From the NCBI RefSeq assembly GCF_028293835.1, contig NZ_JAQGNX010000089.1, forward strand, positions 1-64,000: a stretch of 64,000 nucleotides of DNA, in the 5' to 3' direction. The notes under the pieces are model-generated. The model did not search any database. It was not told the origin of the DNA and saw nothing but the letters and a program-made list of their open reading frames with translations. Numbering within the stretch: position 1 is the stretch's first letter; every line of letters starts with the position of its first letter. The translations under genes and the position numbers were made by a program. This stretch comes from Pseudomonas sp. (GTDB lineage Bacteria > Pseudomonadota > Gammaproteobacteria > Pseudomonadales > Pseudomonadaceae). Of the stretch, positions 44,086-52,287 are shown piece by piece.

Positions 44086-46521
44086 ATGGGTAAATACGAA
44101 ACCGATACGATGCCGGTGATCCGCGAGCTGAAGAGCTTCGATGCGCGCTCCGGAAACCTGCTGGAACGCCTGATTTTCAATAACCGGCGGTGGGTGGTGG
44201 TGGCTTGCCTGGTGGTGACGGTCGCGCTGAGCTTTTTCGCGACCACTCGACTGACACTTAATGCCAGCTTCGAGAAGATGATTCCCCACAGTCAGCCCTT
44301 CATCAAAAACTACCTGGAAAACCGTCAAGCCTTGCGTGGCCTTGGCAACGCGGTGCGGGTGGTGGTGGAAAGCAGCGACGGCGATATCTTCGATCAACAC
44401 TACCTGGAAGCATTGAAGGAGATCAGCGACGACCTGTTCCTGATGCCTGGCGTGGATCGCGCCTGGATGAAGTCGCTGTGGACGCCCGCAGTACGTTGGA
44501 CCGAAGTCACCGAAGAGGGTTTTCAGGGCGGTCCGGTGATGCCGGATTCCTACGACGGTTCACCGCAGTCGGTGCAACAGTTGCGCATGAATATCGCGCG
44601 CTCGGGCATCGTTGGCAGTCTGATCGGTAATAACTTTAAATCCAGCATGATCTTCGTGCCGCTGCTGGAGAAGGACCCTGTCACGGGTCAATCCATCGAC
44701 TACCATGCGTTCTCGCAACAGCTTGAAGAGAAGCTGCGCAATAAATTTGAATTCGCCGGCCAAAGTGCTTCCCACAGTGCAGGGGAGGAGGGCAAGGGCC
44801 CGATCAAAATCCGGGTCATCGGTTTTGCCAAACTGGTGGGCGACCTGATCGATGGTCTGATGCAGGTCATGATGTACTTCGGCGCCGCTGCGCTGATCGC
44901 CACCGCCATCATCTTTTATTTCACTCGTTGCGTGCGCAGTACTGCGCTGGTGATCCTCTGTTCGGTGATCGCCGTGGTCTGGCAACTCGGGCTGGTGGCG
45001 CTGCTCGGTTTCGCGCTGGACCCGTTCTCGATACTGGTGCCGTTTTTGGTGTTCGCCATCGGCGTGTCCCATGGCGCGCAAAAGATGAATGGCATCATGC
45101 AGGACGTTGGGCGCGGCACACATCAGTTGGTCGCGGCACGCTACACCTTCCGCCGTCTGTTTCTCGCGGGCCTCACGGCTTTGTTGGCCGACGCGGTGGG
45201 ATTCGCGGTACTGATGTTCATCGACATTCCGGTGATCCAGGATTTGGCGATCACCGCGAGCATCGGTGTAGCGGTATTGATCTTCACCAACCTGGTGCTG
45301 CTGCCGGTGTTGCTGTCTTATTTCGGGGTCAGTGGCAAAGCCGCACAGCGCAGCCTGCGGGCAGAAAACCCAGACGCGAGCGCCAAGGGACTGGGGGCAT
45401 TCTGGCGCTTCCTCGATCGTTTCACCGAACGGCGTTGGGCCACGGTGGCTGTGTCGGTAGCGGGCTTGCTGGCGGCAGGCGGCCTGGTGGTCGCCTCGCA
45501 CCTGAAGATCGGCGACCTCGATCCCGGCGCGCCGGAGTTGCGTTCGGATTCGCGCTACAACCGCGACAACGCTTACATCACCGGAAACTATTCGCTGTCC
45601 AGCGACCAGTTCGCGATCATGCTCAAAACCCCCAGCGAAGGTTGTCTGAAATATGAAACCCTGATCGAAGCGGATCGCCTGGGTTGGTTATTGCAGCAGC
45701 AACCGGGCGTGCAAACCACCGTGTCGCTGGTCAACGCGGTGCGGCAGATTACAGCGGGTTCGTACGAAGGCAACCCCAAGTGGCTGACCCTCGCGCGCAA
45801 TCAAAATGTCTTGAATTACGCAGCGCAACAGGCTTCAGTGAACAACCCGGAGCTGTTCAATAACGACTGCTCCATGATGCCCATCGTGGCTTACCTTTCG
45901 GATCACAAAGCCGAAACCCTGGACCGAGTGGTACAGGTGTCGGAGGCGTTTGCCCGTGAACACAGCACCGGTGACCGTCAATTCATGCTCGCCGCTGGCA
46001 GTGCCGGGATCGAGGCCGCCACTAACATCGTCGTCCGCGAAGCCAACCACACTATGCTGTTTTACGTGTATGGCGCGGTGATCGTGTTGTGCTTCATTAC
46101 CTTCCGCAGCTGGCGCGCGGTGGTGGTGGCGGTGTTGCCCTTGATGCTGACTTCCATTTTGTGTGAAGCGTTGATGGTCTGGCTTGGCATGGGCGTGAAA
46201 GTGGCGACATTGCCGGTCATTGCGCTGGGAGTTGGCATCGGCGTGGACTACGCGCTGTACCTGCTCAGCGTGCAGTTGGCACAGCAGCGTGCGGGGTTGT
46301 CGTTGACTGAGGCCTACCGCAACGCCGTAGGGTTCACCGGTAAGGTGGTGGCGCTGGTGGGCATTACCCTGGCAGCGGGCGTCGTGACCTGGGCCTGGTC
46401 ACCCATCAAGTTCCAGGCAGACATGGGCATCTTGCTGACCTTCATGTTCATCTGGAACATGGTCGGGGCGCTGGTATTGATCCCGGCGCTGTCGCACTTT
46501 CTGCTGAAGAAGGCTCGCTGA
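44086..46521 (+). CDS. MMPL/RND-family transporter
   Basis: An 811-residue inner-membrane protein of the RND superfamily, MMPL/HpnN type. TM1 is near residues 36-55 (WVVVACLVVTVALSFFA), then a periplasmic loop and a cluster of five helices at about 265-410. A second half repeats this with helices at about 430-460 and 655-800. It is a half-size RND without a MexA-type adaptor gene or TolC nearby, so it is not a drug efflux set. Family members move lipids and other hydrophobic compounds. It ends the DUF1302 operon. ATG 44086 is preferred over a TTG 30 bp upstream. Confidence 0.9.
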   Translation: MGKYETDTMPVIRELKSFDARSGNLLERLIFNNRRWVVVACLVVTVALSFFATTRLTLNASFEKMIPHSQPFIKNYLENRQALRGLGNAVRVVVESSDGDIFDQHYLEALKEISDDLFLMPGVDRAWMKSLWTPAVRWTEVTEEGFQGGPVMPDSYDGSPQSVQQLRMNIARSGIVGSLIGNNFKSSMIFVPLLEKDPVTGQSIDYHAFSQQLEEKLRNKFEFAGQSASHSAGEEGKGPIKIRVIGFAKLVGDLIDGLMQVMMYFGAAALIATAIIFYFTRCVRSTALVILCSVIAVVWQLGLVALLGFALDPFSILVPFLVFAIGVSHGAQKMNGIMQDVGRGTHQLVAARYTFRRLFLAGLTALLADAVGFAVLMFIDIPVIQDLAITASIGVAVLIFTNLVLLPVLLSYFGVSGKAAQRSLRAENPDASAKGLGAFWRFLDRFTERRWATVAVSVAGLLAAGGLVVASHLKIGDLDPGAPELRSDSRYNRDNAYITGNYSLSSDQFAIMLKTPSEGCLKYETLIEADRLGWLLQQQPGVQTTVSLVNAVRQITAGSYEGNPKWLTLARNQNVLNYAAQQASVNNPELFNNDCSMMPIVAYLSDHKAETLDRVVQVSEAFAREHSTGDRQFMLAAGSAGIEAATNIVVREANHTMLFYVYGAVIVLCFITFRSWRAVVVAVLPLMLTSILCEALMVWLGMGVKVATLPVIALGVGIGVDYALYLLSVQLAQQRAGLSLTEAYRNAVGFTGKVVALVGITLAAGVVTWAWSPIKFQADMGILLTFMFIWNMVGALVLIPALSHFLLKKAR

Positions 46522-46530
46522 TCCGAGTGG

Positions 46531-47292
46531 TTATTGACCCATGCGCGATAACGTATCGCGCATGGGTGCGACTGACACGCCGACTAGTCCATCCAGTGGC
46601 CGGTTAAGTTCTTCGATCAAAAATATCGCCCCTGAAGTCGAGAGCGCGCACATCATCAGAGCGGCGATAACGGTCCCATTGCGCGTTGCGAACAGACCGA
46701 AAGTGCCGAAGATAATCGATAGCCAAATCACCAGTACGACCAATAGGGTAAACGGAATCGAGCCGTTGGCCTGAAGCAGCGTCAGCCACCGGGCGGCGAA
46801 GACCGTATCAACGATTTGTAGGGCATGGGCTTTGGCGGCCTGTTGCACATCATTGCCGGGGACCAGTTCCTGCACCTTGCGCTGCAAGCCTTCAGAGCGG
46901 TTGATTGCTTCGGCGCTGTTGAGGCGCGCCAGTTGCGTATCGTCGCCTGAGGCTATGATATCCACTGCGCCTGCGTAACTGGCTTTCAGCAGGGCGCGAA
47001 TTTCCTGGGTTTGCGGCCCGTACCTCGCCAGCACGCGGTCGAGTTGAATGACCATGGCGGCATTCTGTACCAGCTCGGCGTTGGTCGTGTCGAAGGTGCT
47101 CTTGGCGGATGAGATCAACAAACCCAATACCAGCGCGGCCATGGTCGCAATCAGGCCGGTGGCCAGCTTCACCACGCTTACGGATTCATCGTTTAAGTGG
47201 TGCGCTGGCAAGTGTTCTCGTACGTACAACCCCAGCAAGGCACTGCCGAATACGCAGATGAAAACAATCAGTGCAATCATCAGATGGTTCAA
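46531..47292 (-). CDS. DUF4239 (bestrophin-like) membrane protein, TTG start
   Basis: A 253-residue DUF4239 protein with helices at the N terminus (MIALIVFICVFGSALLGLYV, about residue 5-24), near 45-62 and two at the C terminus (LLVVLVIWLSIIFGTFGLFA; VIAALMMCALSTSGAIFL). The family is said to resemble bestrophin channels; function is unknown. TTG 47292 is taken because GGGAG lies 7 bp before it; the next ATG at 47280 lacks one. It is the last gene of the second minus-strand block and converges with the MMPL gene, with only 9 bp between the stops. Confidence 0.85.
   Translation of the reverse strand: MNHLMIALIVFICVFGSALLGLYVREHLPAHHLNDESVSVVKLATGLIATMAALVLGLLISSAKSTFDTTNAELVQNAAMVIQLDRVLARYGPQTQEIRALLKASYAGAVDIIASGDDTQLARLNSAEAINRSEGLQRKVQELVPGNDVQQAAKAHALQIVDTVFAARWLTLLQANGSIPFTLLVVLVIWLSIIFGTFGLFATRNGTVIAALMMCALSTSGAIFLIEELNRPLDGLVGVSVAPMRDTLSRMGQ
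46537..46567. terminator. Perfect 14-bp hairpin inside the 3' end of the DUF4239 gene
   Basis: ACCCATGCGCGATA-ACG-TATCGCGCATGGGT has a perfect 14-bp stem with a 3-base loop. It overlaps the last codons of DUF4239 and lies 15 bp after the MMPL stop. It could end transcription of the MMPL operon, or both operons, although no T-run follows. Confidence 0.65.
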
Positions 47293-47366
47293 GCTAATAC
47301 TCCCATTCTATGGCGATTGGGGCTTGAGCTTAGTTGGTCTGTGGTCTTCCGAGATAAGTCTATGCA

Positions 47367-47642
47367 TCAGCCCCGCTTCGGTTGATGCCGGTACATGCCG
47401 CACACCGCGCCGTCTTTTGATTTACAGCGTACTGCATAGCCCTGATAAACGACCTTATGCCACATCGTGTATTCGCTGACATCTTCGCTGGATATCAAGA
47501 CATGGGCGCCGCGTCGTCCGCAGGAAATGCGGTAGTGGGGCGCCGCGTTATCCTGACCGTTGACTTGAACCGGAAACACTTCGGTTCCGTCAGCCAGAAC
47601 GAAACTGAACCGGTCAGAGCATCGATTCAGTTCCGTGGCCAT
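47367..47642 (-). CDS. Small hypothetical protein
   Basis: A 91-residue protein not assigned to a family. No membrane helix or signal peptide is visible. ATG 47642 has TTGGAG 8 bp upstream; the longer frame (47684) overlaps the DUF1329 gene's end. It has three Cys (one near the N terminus, one in RISCGRR, two in CKSKDGAVCGMY) and lies between the DUF1329 and DUF4239 genes on the same strand. Confidence 0.6.
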   Translation of the reverse strand: MATELNRCSDRFSFVLADGTEVFPVQVNGQDNAAPHYRISCGRRGAHVLISSEDVSEYTMWHKVVYQGYAVRCKSKDGAVCGMYRHQPKRG

Positions 47643-47658
47643 AGTGGACTCCAATCCG

Positions 47659-49035
47659 TTATCGTTGGGTTTCTCTGGAAACAATGGCTTCGGCGTTCAT
47701 TTCCAATTCGGAACGCGGTGTGTCGAAGAACTTATAGCCGCCTTTGAGCCCATCGTTCACCAGCGCCCACATGCCCTTGTTAAAGTCATAGCTGACGTTT
47801 TTCACGTTATAAGGCAGGGTCTTGTCATACAGTTGTACCCCACTCAGGAAGATCGAACGGTACAACGAACCACTTGCATCCCAGGCGTCATACAGTCCAG
47901 TACCGAAGTTGTCTTCATCGAGGTAATAGGTGCGTTTGCTGTAAACGTGACGCATACCTGGTTTGAGCGTCGCTTCTACTACCCATACCCGATGCAGCTC
48001 CCAGCGCTCACACGCAGGGTTAGCGTGGTGCGGTGTAAATTGGTCTTCCTGTTTGCAGTCAAAATAGAGTTTGTAGGCGTTGTACGGGATGTACATCTCT
48101 TTACGCCCGACCAATTTATAGTCGAAACGATCCTGAGCGCCGGAGAACATTTGCAGTTCGTCAAACAGGTTGACCCCGCCCTGGTTGGATACCGGCGTGT
48201 CGTAACCGAACTCGGGCGCCAGTTTGATGCGGCGTTGGCCGGGGGTGTAGCTCCAGGCCCGACGTGGCTTGGCAATGGGGTCCAGGTAGTCGTCGAGTAC
48301 GATTAACTGGCCCGCACTGCGCGCCGGGTATTTGTCCAGCGCGTAAACGCGAGCGTACATCTGCGGGTCGCGGTCAGCTTGCTTGACCTGATAGAAAGGC
48401 TGCTCTTCGAATGTCCTTTGCTCGGCGGTTTTGGTGATTTGGCCATTGGCATCGATCACCCAACTGTTGGAAGACGAGGTGGTCGAGTAACCATGGCCGA
48501 CCTTGTAGCGTAGTTGTTGGTTCCACATGACCTCGTTGCCGGTTTTAGGAATCGGAAACGGCAGACCACCCCGGCACACCGGGTCTACTGCCAACCCATC
48601 GTTGAGGGTTTTGCAGGTACCAGCGTTACGTACAGTGGCGTCGAGGACTTCTTGCGGGTAAGCGGTAGTGCGGTGGCTCGGGAAAATATCCAAGTAGTAT
48701 TCAGGGTATTTTTTGAGCAGCGTTTTCTGCCCTTCGCTGAGCTTGTCGGCGTACTTGTCCATGTTTTTTGAATCAATGCGCATCAGCGGTTTTTCATCTT
48801 TGTACGGGTCGACCCAGAACCCGCTGTCTGCTATGAAGCCCGGCGGTGCAGTGCGTAGACCGCCCTCGTAGGCCGGTATCGAACCATCGGCGTTGCCGGC
48901 GCGAATCGCGCCGAATGGGGTCAAGGTTTTTCCCAGTTCAGCGGCTTCTTGCGCGGTGACTGCGGCGACGCTGGCGGCTGAACAACCGAGCAGCGCGAAG
49001 GCCAGGACCAGAGTAGGGGTTGGATGTCGTAACAC
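47659..49035 (-). CDS. DUF1329 periplasmic protein (second), GTG start
   Basis: A 458-residue DUF1329 protein related to the copy at 41540: GNADGSIPAYEGGL, HRVWVVEATLKPGMRHVY and KRTYYLDED match in order. The signal peptide includes LVLAFALLGCSAASVAA; a Cys lies in it (LLGCSAA), so lipidation is possible. GTG 49035 is chosen because AGGAG lies 8 bp before it, whereas a TTG at 49068 adds 11 polar residues. It follows the DUF1302 gene by 54 bp. Confidence 0.85.
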   Translation of the reverse strand: MLRHPTPTLVLAFALLGCSAASVAAVTAQEAAELGKTLTPFGAIRAGNADGSIPAYEGGLRTAPPGFIADSGFWVDPYKDEKPLMRIDSKNMDKYADKLSEGQKTLLKKYPEYYLDIFPSHRTTAYPQEVLDATVRNAGTCKTLNDGLAVDPVCRGGLPFPIPKTGNEVMWNQQLRYKVGHGYSTTSSSNSWVIDANGQITKTAEQRTFEEQPFYQVKQADRDPQMYARVYALDKYPARSAGQLIVLDDYLDPIAKPRRAWSYTPGQRRIKLAPEFGYDTPVSNQGGVNLFDELQMFSGAQDRFDYKLVGRKEMYIPYNAYKLYFDCKQEDQFTPHHANPACERWELHRVWVVEATLKPGMRHVYSKRTYYLDEDNFGTGLYDAWDASGSLYRSIFLSGVQLYDKTLPYNVKNVSYDFNKGMWALVNDGLKGGYKFFDTPRSELEMNAEAIVSRETQR

Positions 49036-49089
49036 GGGCGTTTCTCCTGAATTCTTGTTGGAGACCAAGCAGAAAAGTTGTCTGGCTGC

Positions 49090-50745
49090 TTAGAAAGAGG
49101 TCTTGAAGGTGAAGGCCAACCAGCCGCGATCGGTACTGCCTACGCCGCCGTTGCCGCCCACGGTGTTGCCTGCAAGGGTTTTCGACTGAGCGGTGGTGTC
49201 GGCGTAACGCAAGCCAAACTCGTAGCGTTGGGCGTAGGTAAGCTTGACCCCGGCTGACCAGGACAAAGCGCCTTCGTTACCGCCGCCCGCAGTGGCAGCG
49301 TTACCGTGCAGGCCGTAGTTGGTGGTGATCGGTACGTCCATGTCCCATGACGGGAAAATCGACAGGTAGGTCGGCGTAAAGTTGACGGCCAAACCGTAAT
49401 AGTCGCGGGTCGAACAACCATCAGACTTATCGCCTGAACCGGCAACACCGGTACGCTCATTGACGCAACCCGGTTGACCGACGCCGTCGTACAATTCTTT
49501 GTGTTCAGTCACACGCTCAAGGTGGCTGTAGGCAAATTCGGCGACGACGGTGGCATTCTCAGCCAGGAAGCTGCGGGGCATTAGGTAAACGCCGTTGGCG
49601 ATAAAGTGCAGGGTGTCGCCGCGCGGACCTTCGTCATCGGTTGGGTCCACGGCGGTGGCGTTCAAAGCACCGTTCATGCGATAGGACAATTCGCTACCCA
49701 CCGAAACCGACTCGATGACCCGGGAAAAACTTAAGCCCACCAATTTGACGTCACGAGGGTAAACCAAACGATAGTCGGCCTGGGCGAAGCGGATTTCCGG
49801 AGCCAGCCACGGTTGGTAATCGTCGAATTGGCGGTAGTAGGCGCCAAAGTTCGATTCGATGGACTCGACGTTAAGCTTGGCCATCACGCCCCAGTTGGCA
49901 CTGGCTCGCCCGTCCTTGGAGGATGAGTGGTTAAGGTATTGCCCGCCGCCCAACGGCAACCGATCGGTGCCTTCGAAGAACGGGTCTGCGGGACCAAAGT
50001 AAGTGCCGCCATACGGCAGCCGGGTGTTTTCCCACTCATAGAAGTACTGCCCAGCGATGGTCAGCGCATCGGTCACCTGCGCTTTGGCAAATATCTGCCC
50101 GACTGGCAAGAACACTTCTTTGATCTCGATCCCTGGGCTGGTAACCGCTTTCACACCATCGGTAGGCGCCTGGGAGTAAGAGATCGAGTGAGCTGCGAAC
50201 AGTAAGCCTTCGCCCCAGTAGTTGGTTTGCCGACCGACCTTTACGTTGACCAAGGCTCCGGCCAGTGAAAAGTTTTTCCAGACAAAGGCGTCCAGGATTT
50301 CACCGGAAGGACCGTTGACGTAGCGGTCGACCTGCGAGCTGTAGTGGTTGTTGTTGTAGCTTGTGCCGTACGCAGGGTTGCTCGGACTGACGCTGCCATC
50401 GTCGTAGGCCTGGTCATACCAGCCCGCAGCGCTCATACGTGCGCCCCAGTTGTTGAGGTAGGAGAAGTCCAGTTCGGTCAGTAGGTCGAGGCGATTAGTA
50501 ACGACGTCGCCCTTGTTGAACTTGCCGTCCGACTCGTCGTAGTTGGGGTTGTTGAGGATGCGGCTGTCCTGACCTTCTGTGCGCATTCCCAGGGTGTATC
50601 GGACGGTGTTGTCCCAGCGCAACTGATAGTCAGGGTTGGGCAGGTCAATCGAGTCGGCGCAGGCCAGGCCGCTGGCGCCCAGTACCAACAGCGTGATGGC
50701 GCCGCGCGTGACGGCATTGCGTCCCTGGAAGGTCATGTCTTTCAT
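49090..50745 (-). CDS. DUF1302 outer-membrane protein (second)
   Basis: A 551-residue exported DUF1302 protein. Signal peptide about residues 1-30 (GLACADS), then PDYQLRWDNTVRYTLGMR, matching the LAVRFDNTVKMNYAQR start of the first copy, and an end of WLAFTFKTSF with terminal Phe. It is an outer-membrane barrel by these marks. It follows the aldehyde dehydrogenase by 54 bp and precedes DUF1329, so the DUF1302-DUF1329 order is kept in both sets. Confidence 0.88.
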   Translation of the reverse strand: MKDMTFQGRNAVTRGAITLLVLGASGLACADSIDLPNPDYQLRWDNTVRYTLGMRTEGQDSRILNNPNYDESDGKFNKGDVVTNRLDLLTELDFSYLNNWGARMSAAGWYDQAYDDGSVSPSNPAYGTSYNNNHYSSQVDRYVNGPSGEILDAFVWKNFSLAGALVNVKVGRQTNYWGEGLLFAAHSISYSQAPTDGVKAVTSPGIEIKEVFLPVGQIFAKAQVTDALTIAGQYFYEWENTRLPYGGTYFGPADPFFEGTDRLPLGGGQYLNHSSSKDGRASANWGVMAKLNVESIESNFGAYYRQFDDYQPWLAPEIRFAQADYRLVYPRDVKLVGLSFSRVIESVSVGSELSYRMNGALNATAVDPTDDEGPRGDTLHFIANGVYLMPRSFLAENATVVAEFAYSHLERVTEHKELYDGVGQPGCVNERTGVAGSGDKSDGCSTRDYYGLAVNFTPTYLSIFPSWDMDVPITTNYGLHGNAATAGGGNEGALSWSAGVKLTYAQRYEFGLRYADTTAQSKTLAGNTVGGNGGVGSTDRGWLAFTFKTSF

Positions 50746-50799
50746 CGGTTTACCTTATTTTTATTGTTACTACGTGGTTCGGGAAACGCGCTGGCTGAC

Positions 50800-52287
50800 T
50801 TAACGGCCAATCGGGTAAATGATCGACTTTTCCTGGGTGAATTCTTTGAGCCAGTCGGGACCGAATTCACGGCCGATGCCGGAGCGTTTGAAGCCACCGA
50901 TAGGCGCATAGGGCATCTGCCCGCCACCGCCATTGAGGTACACGCTTCCGGCACGAATGCGCCGGGCCATGTCCAGCCCAGTGGCAGCGTCTGCAGTGAA
51001 AATCCCGCCGTTAAGGCCAAAGCGCGAATCGTTGGCGATGGCCAGCGCCTGTTCATCTGTCTCGAAACCAATCGTCACGCCCACCGGACCGAAGATTTCT
51101 TCCTGAGCAATTTCCATGTCATTGCGCACGTCATCAAACAGCGTCAGCTCGCTGAAGAAGCCGCGTGGCAGGCCCGCTGGGCGTCCACCGCCGCAGACCA
51201 GGCGCGCACCGCTGTCGCGGCCACGGTCGATAAAGCCCTGGACTTTGGCCCGTTGCGATTCGCGGATCAGCGGTCCCATCATCACCGTCGGGTCGGCGGG
51301 GTCGCCGACCTTGATTTGGCTGGCGATGGCCTGAGCGATCTGCATGAACGGCGCACGAATCGACTCATGCACCACGAAACGCGTCAGCAAAGCGCAGCCT
51401 TGGCCAGCGTTTACGGTCAAGCCGCCGACTGCCGCCATCGCGGCCATCTGCAGGTCGGCATCAGCGCGCACGATTAATGCTGATTTACCGCCAAGCTCCA
51501 GGTGCACTCGCTTCAGGGTGGGAGCGGCCTGGCTCATGATGCTGACGCCGACAGCTTCGGACCCGGTGAAAGAAACCATGTCCACGCGCGGGTCACTGCT
51601 TAGCAGCGCGCCGATGTGTGGGCCACCGGTGATGACGTTGAGCACCCCGGCGGGAAGCCCGATCTGTTCGGCCAATTGCCCGAACAGCAACGCCGAGTAA
51701 GGCGTGAATGGCGAAGGCTTGAGTACCAGCGTGTTGCCGGCGAGGAGGGCGGGGAACACTTTCGCCAGATTCAGCAGGAACGGAAAGTTGTAACCGGTAA
51801 TGCCTGCCACCACACCGATCGGCTCGCGCTCGATGCTGCCGCCGCCTAGCAATAACGGGCCGCCAGGATTGAAGGGGTTGGGCGCTGCGTGAGTGGATAT
51901 TTGTCGTGGTTCACCGTTCAACGACTGATCGATTGCGGTCAGCACATGGCCCAGCGGCATATCCACTTGCATCCCATACGTCACCCCTTGGGAGCAGCCG
52001 ACTTCAGCAATGATCAGCGCGGCAATGGCTTCGCGCTCAGCAACCAGAGCCCCATGCAGGCGGCGAAGATAGCCGGCGCGTTCGCTCATGCTCATCAGCG
52101 GCCATGGCCCATGATCGAAGGCATGGCGTGCTGCGGCGATGGCCGCCTCTGCGGTGCTCTGGTCGCCCACCGGCGCATGGCCAATCACGGCTTCGGTGGC
52201 CGGATTGAGCACGGCTTCGGTGTCCGCAACGGGCACCCAGTGTCCATCGATGTACAGCTTGTCCAAATGAGTAAAGGGGATGTTCAT
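50800..52287 (-). CDS. NAD-dependent aldehyde dehydrogenase
   Basis: A 495-residue aldehyde dehydrogenase. Marks are GVVAGITGYNFPFLLNLAKVFPAL, FTGSEAVG, catalytic Glu in HLELGGKSA and Cys in NAGQGCALLTR, and EEIFGPVGVTIGF. Its start overlaps the GMC stop (TGATG), so the two steps are translationally coupled. It would oxidise the GMC aldehyde product to the acid, before DUF1302 in the same operon. It belongs to a different ALDH branch from the one at 31437. Confidence 0.93.
   Translation of the reverse strand: MNIPFTHLDKLYIDGHWVPVADTEAVLNPATEAVIGHAPVGDQSTAEAAIAAARHAFDHGPWPLMSMSERAGYLRRLHGALVAEREAIAALIIAEVGCSQGVTYGMQVDMPLGHVLTAIDQSLNGEPRQISTHAAPNPFNPGGPLLLGGGSIEREPIGVVAGITGYNFPFLLNLAKVFPALLAGNTLVLKPSPFTPYSALLFGQLAEQIGLPAGVLNVITGGPHIGALLSSDPRVDMVSFTGSEAVGVSIMSQAAPTLKRVHLELGGKSALIVRADADLQMAAMAAVGGLTVNAGQGCALLTRFVVHESIRAPFMQIAQAIASQIKVGDPADPTVMMGPLIRESQRAKVQGFIDRGRDSGARLVCGGGRPAGLPRGFFSELTLFDDVRNDMEIAQEEIFGPVGVTIGFETDEQALAIANDSRFGLNGGIFTADAATGLDMARRIRAGSVYLNGGGGQMPYAPIGGFKRSGIGREFGPDWLKEFTQEKSIIYPIGR

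Noticed and set aside
44086-46521. Multidrug efflux pump
   Set aside because: No membrane-fusion adaptor or TolC-type gene lies beside it, and the 811-residue length and partners fit MMPL/HpnN-like transporters rather than MexB.
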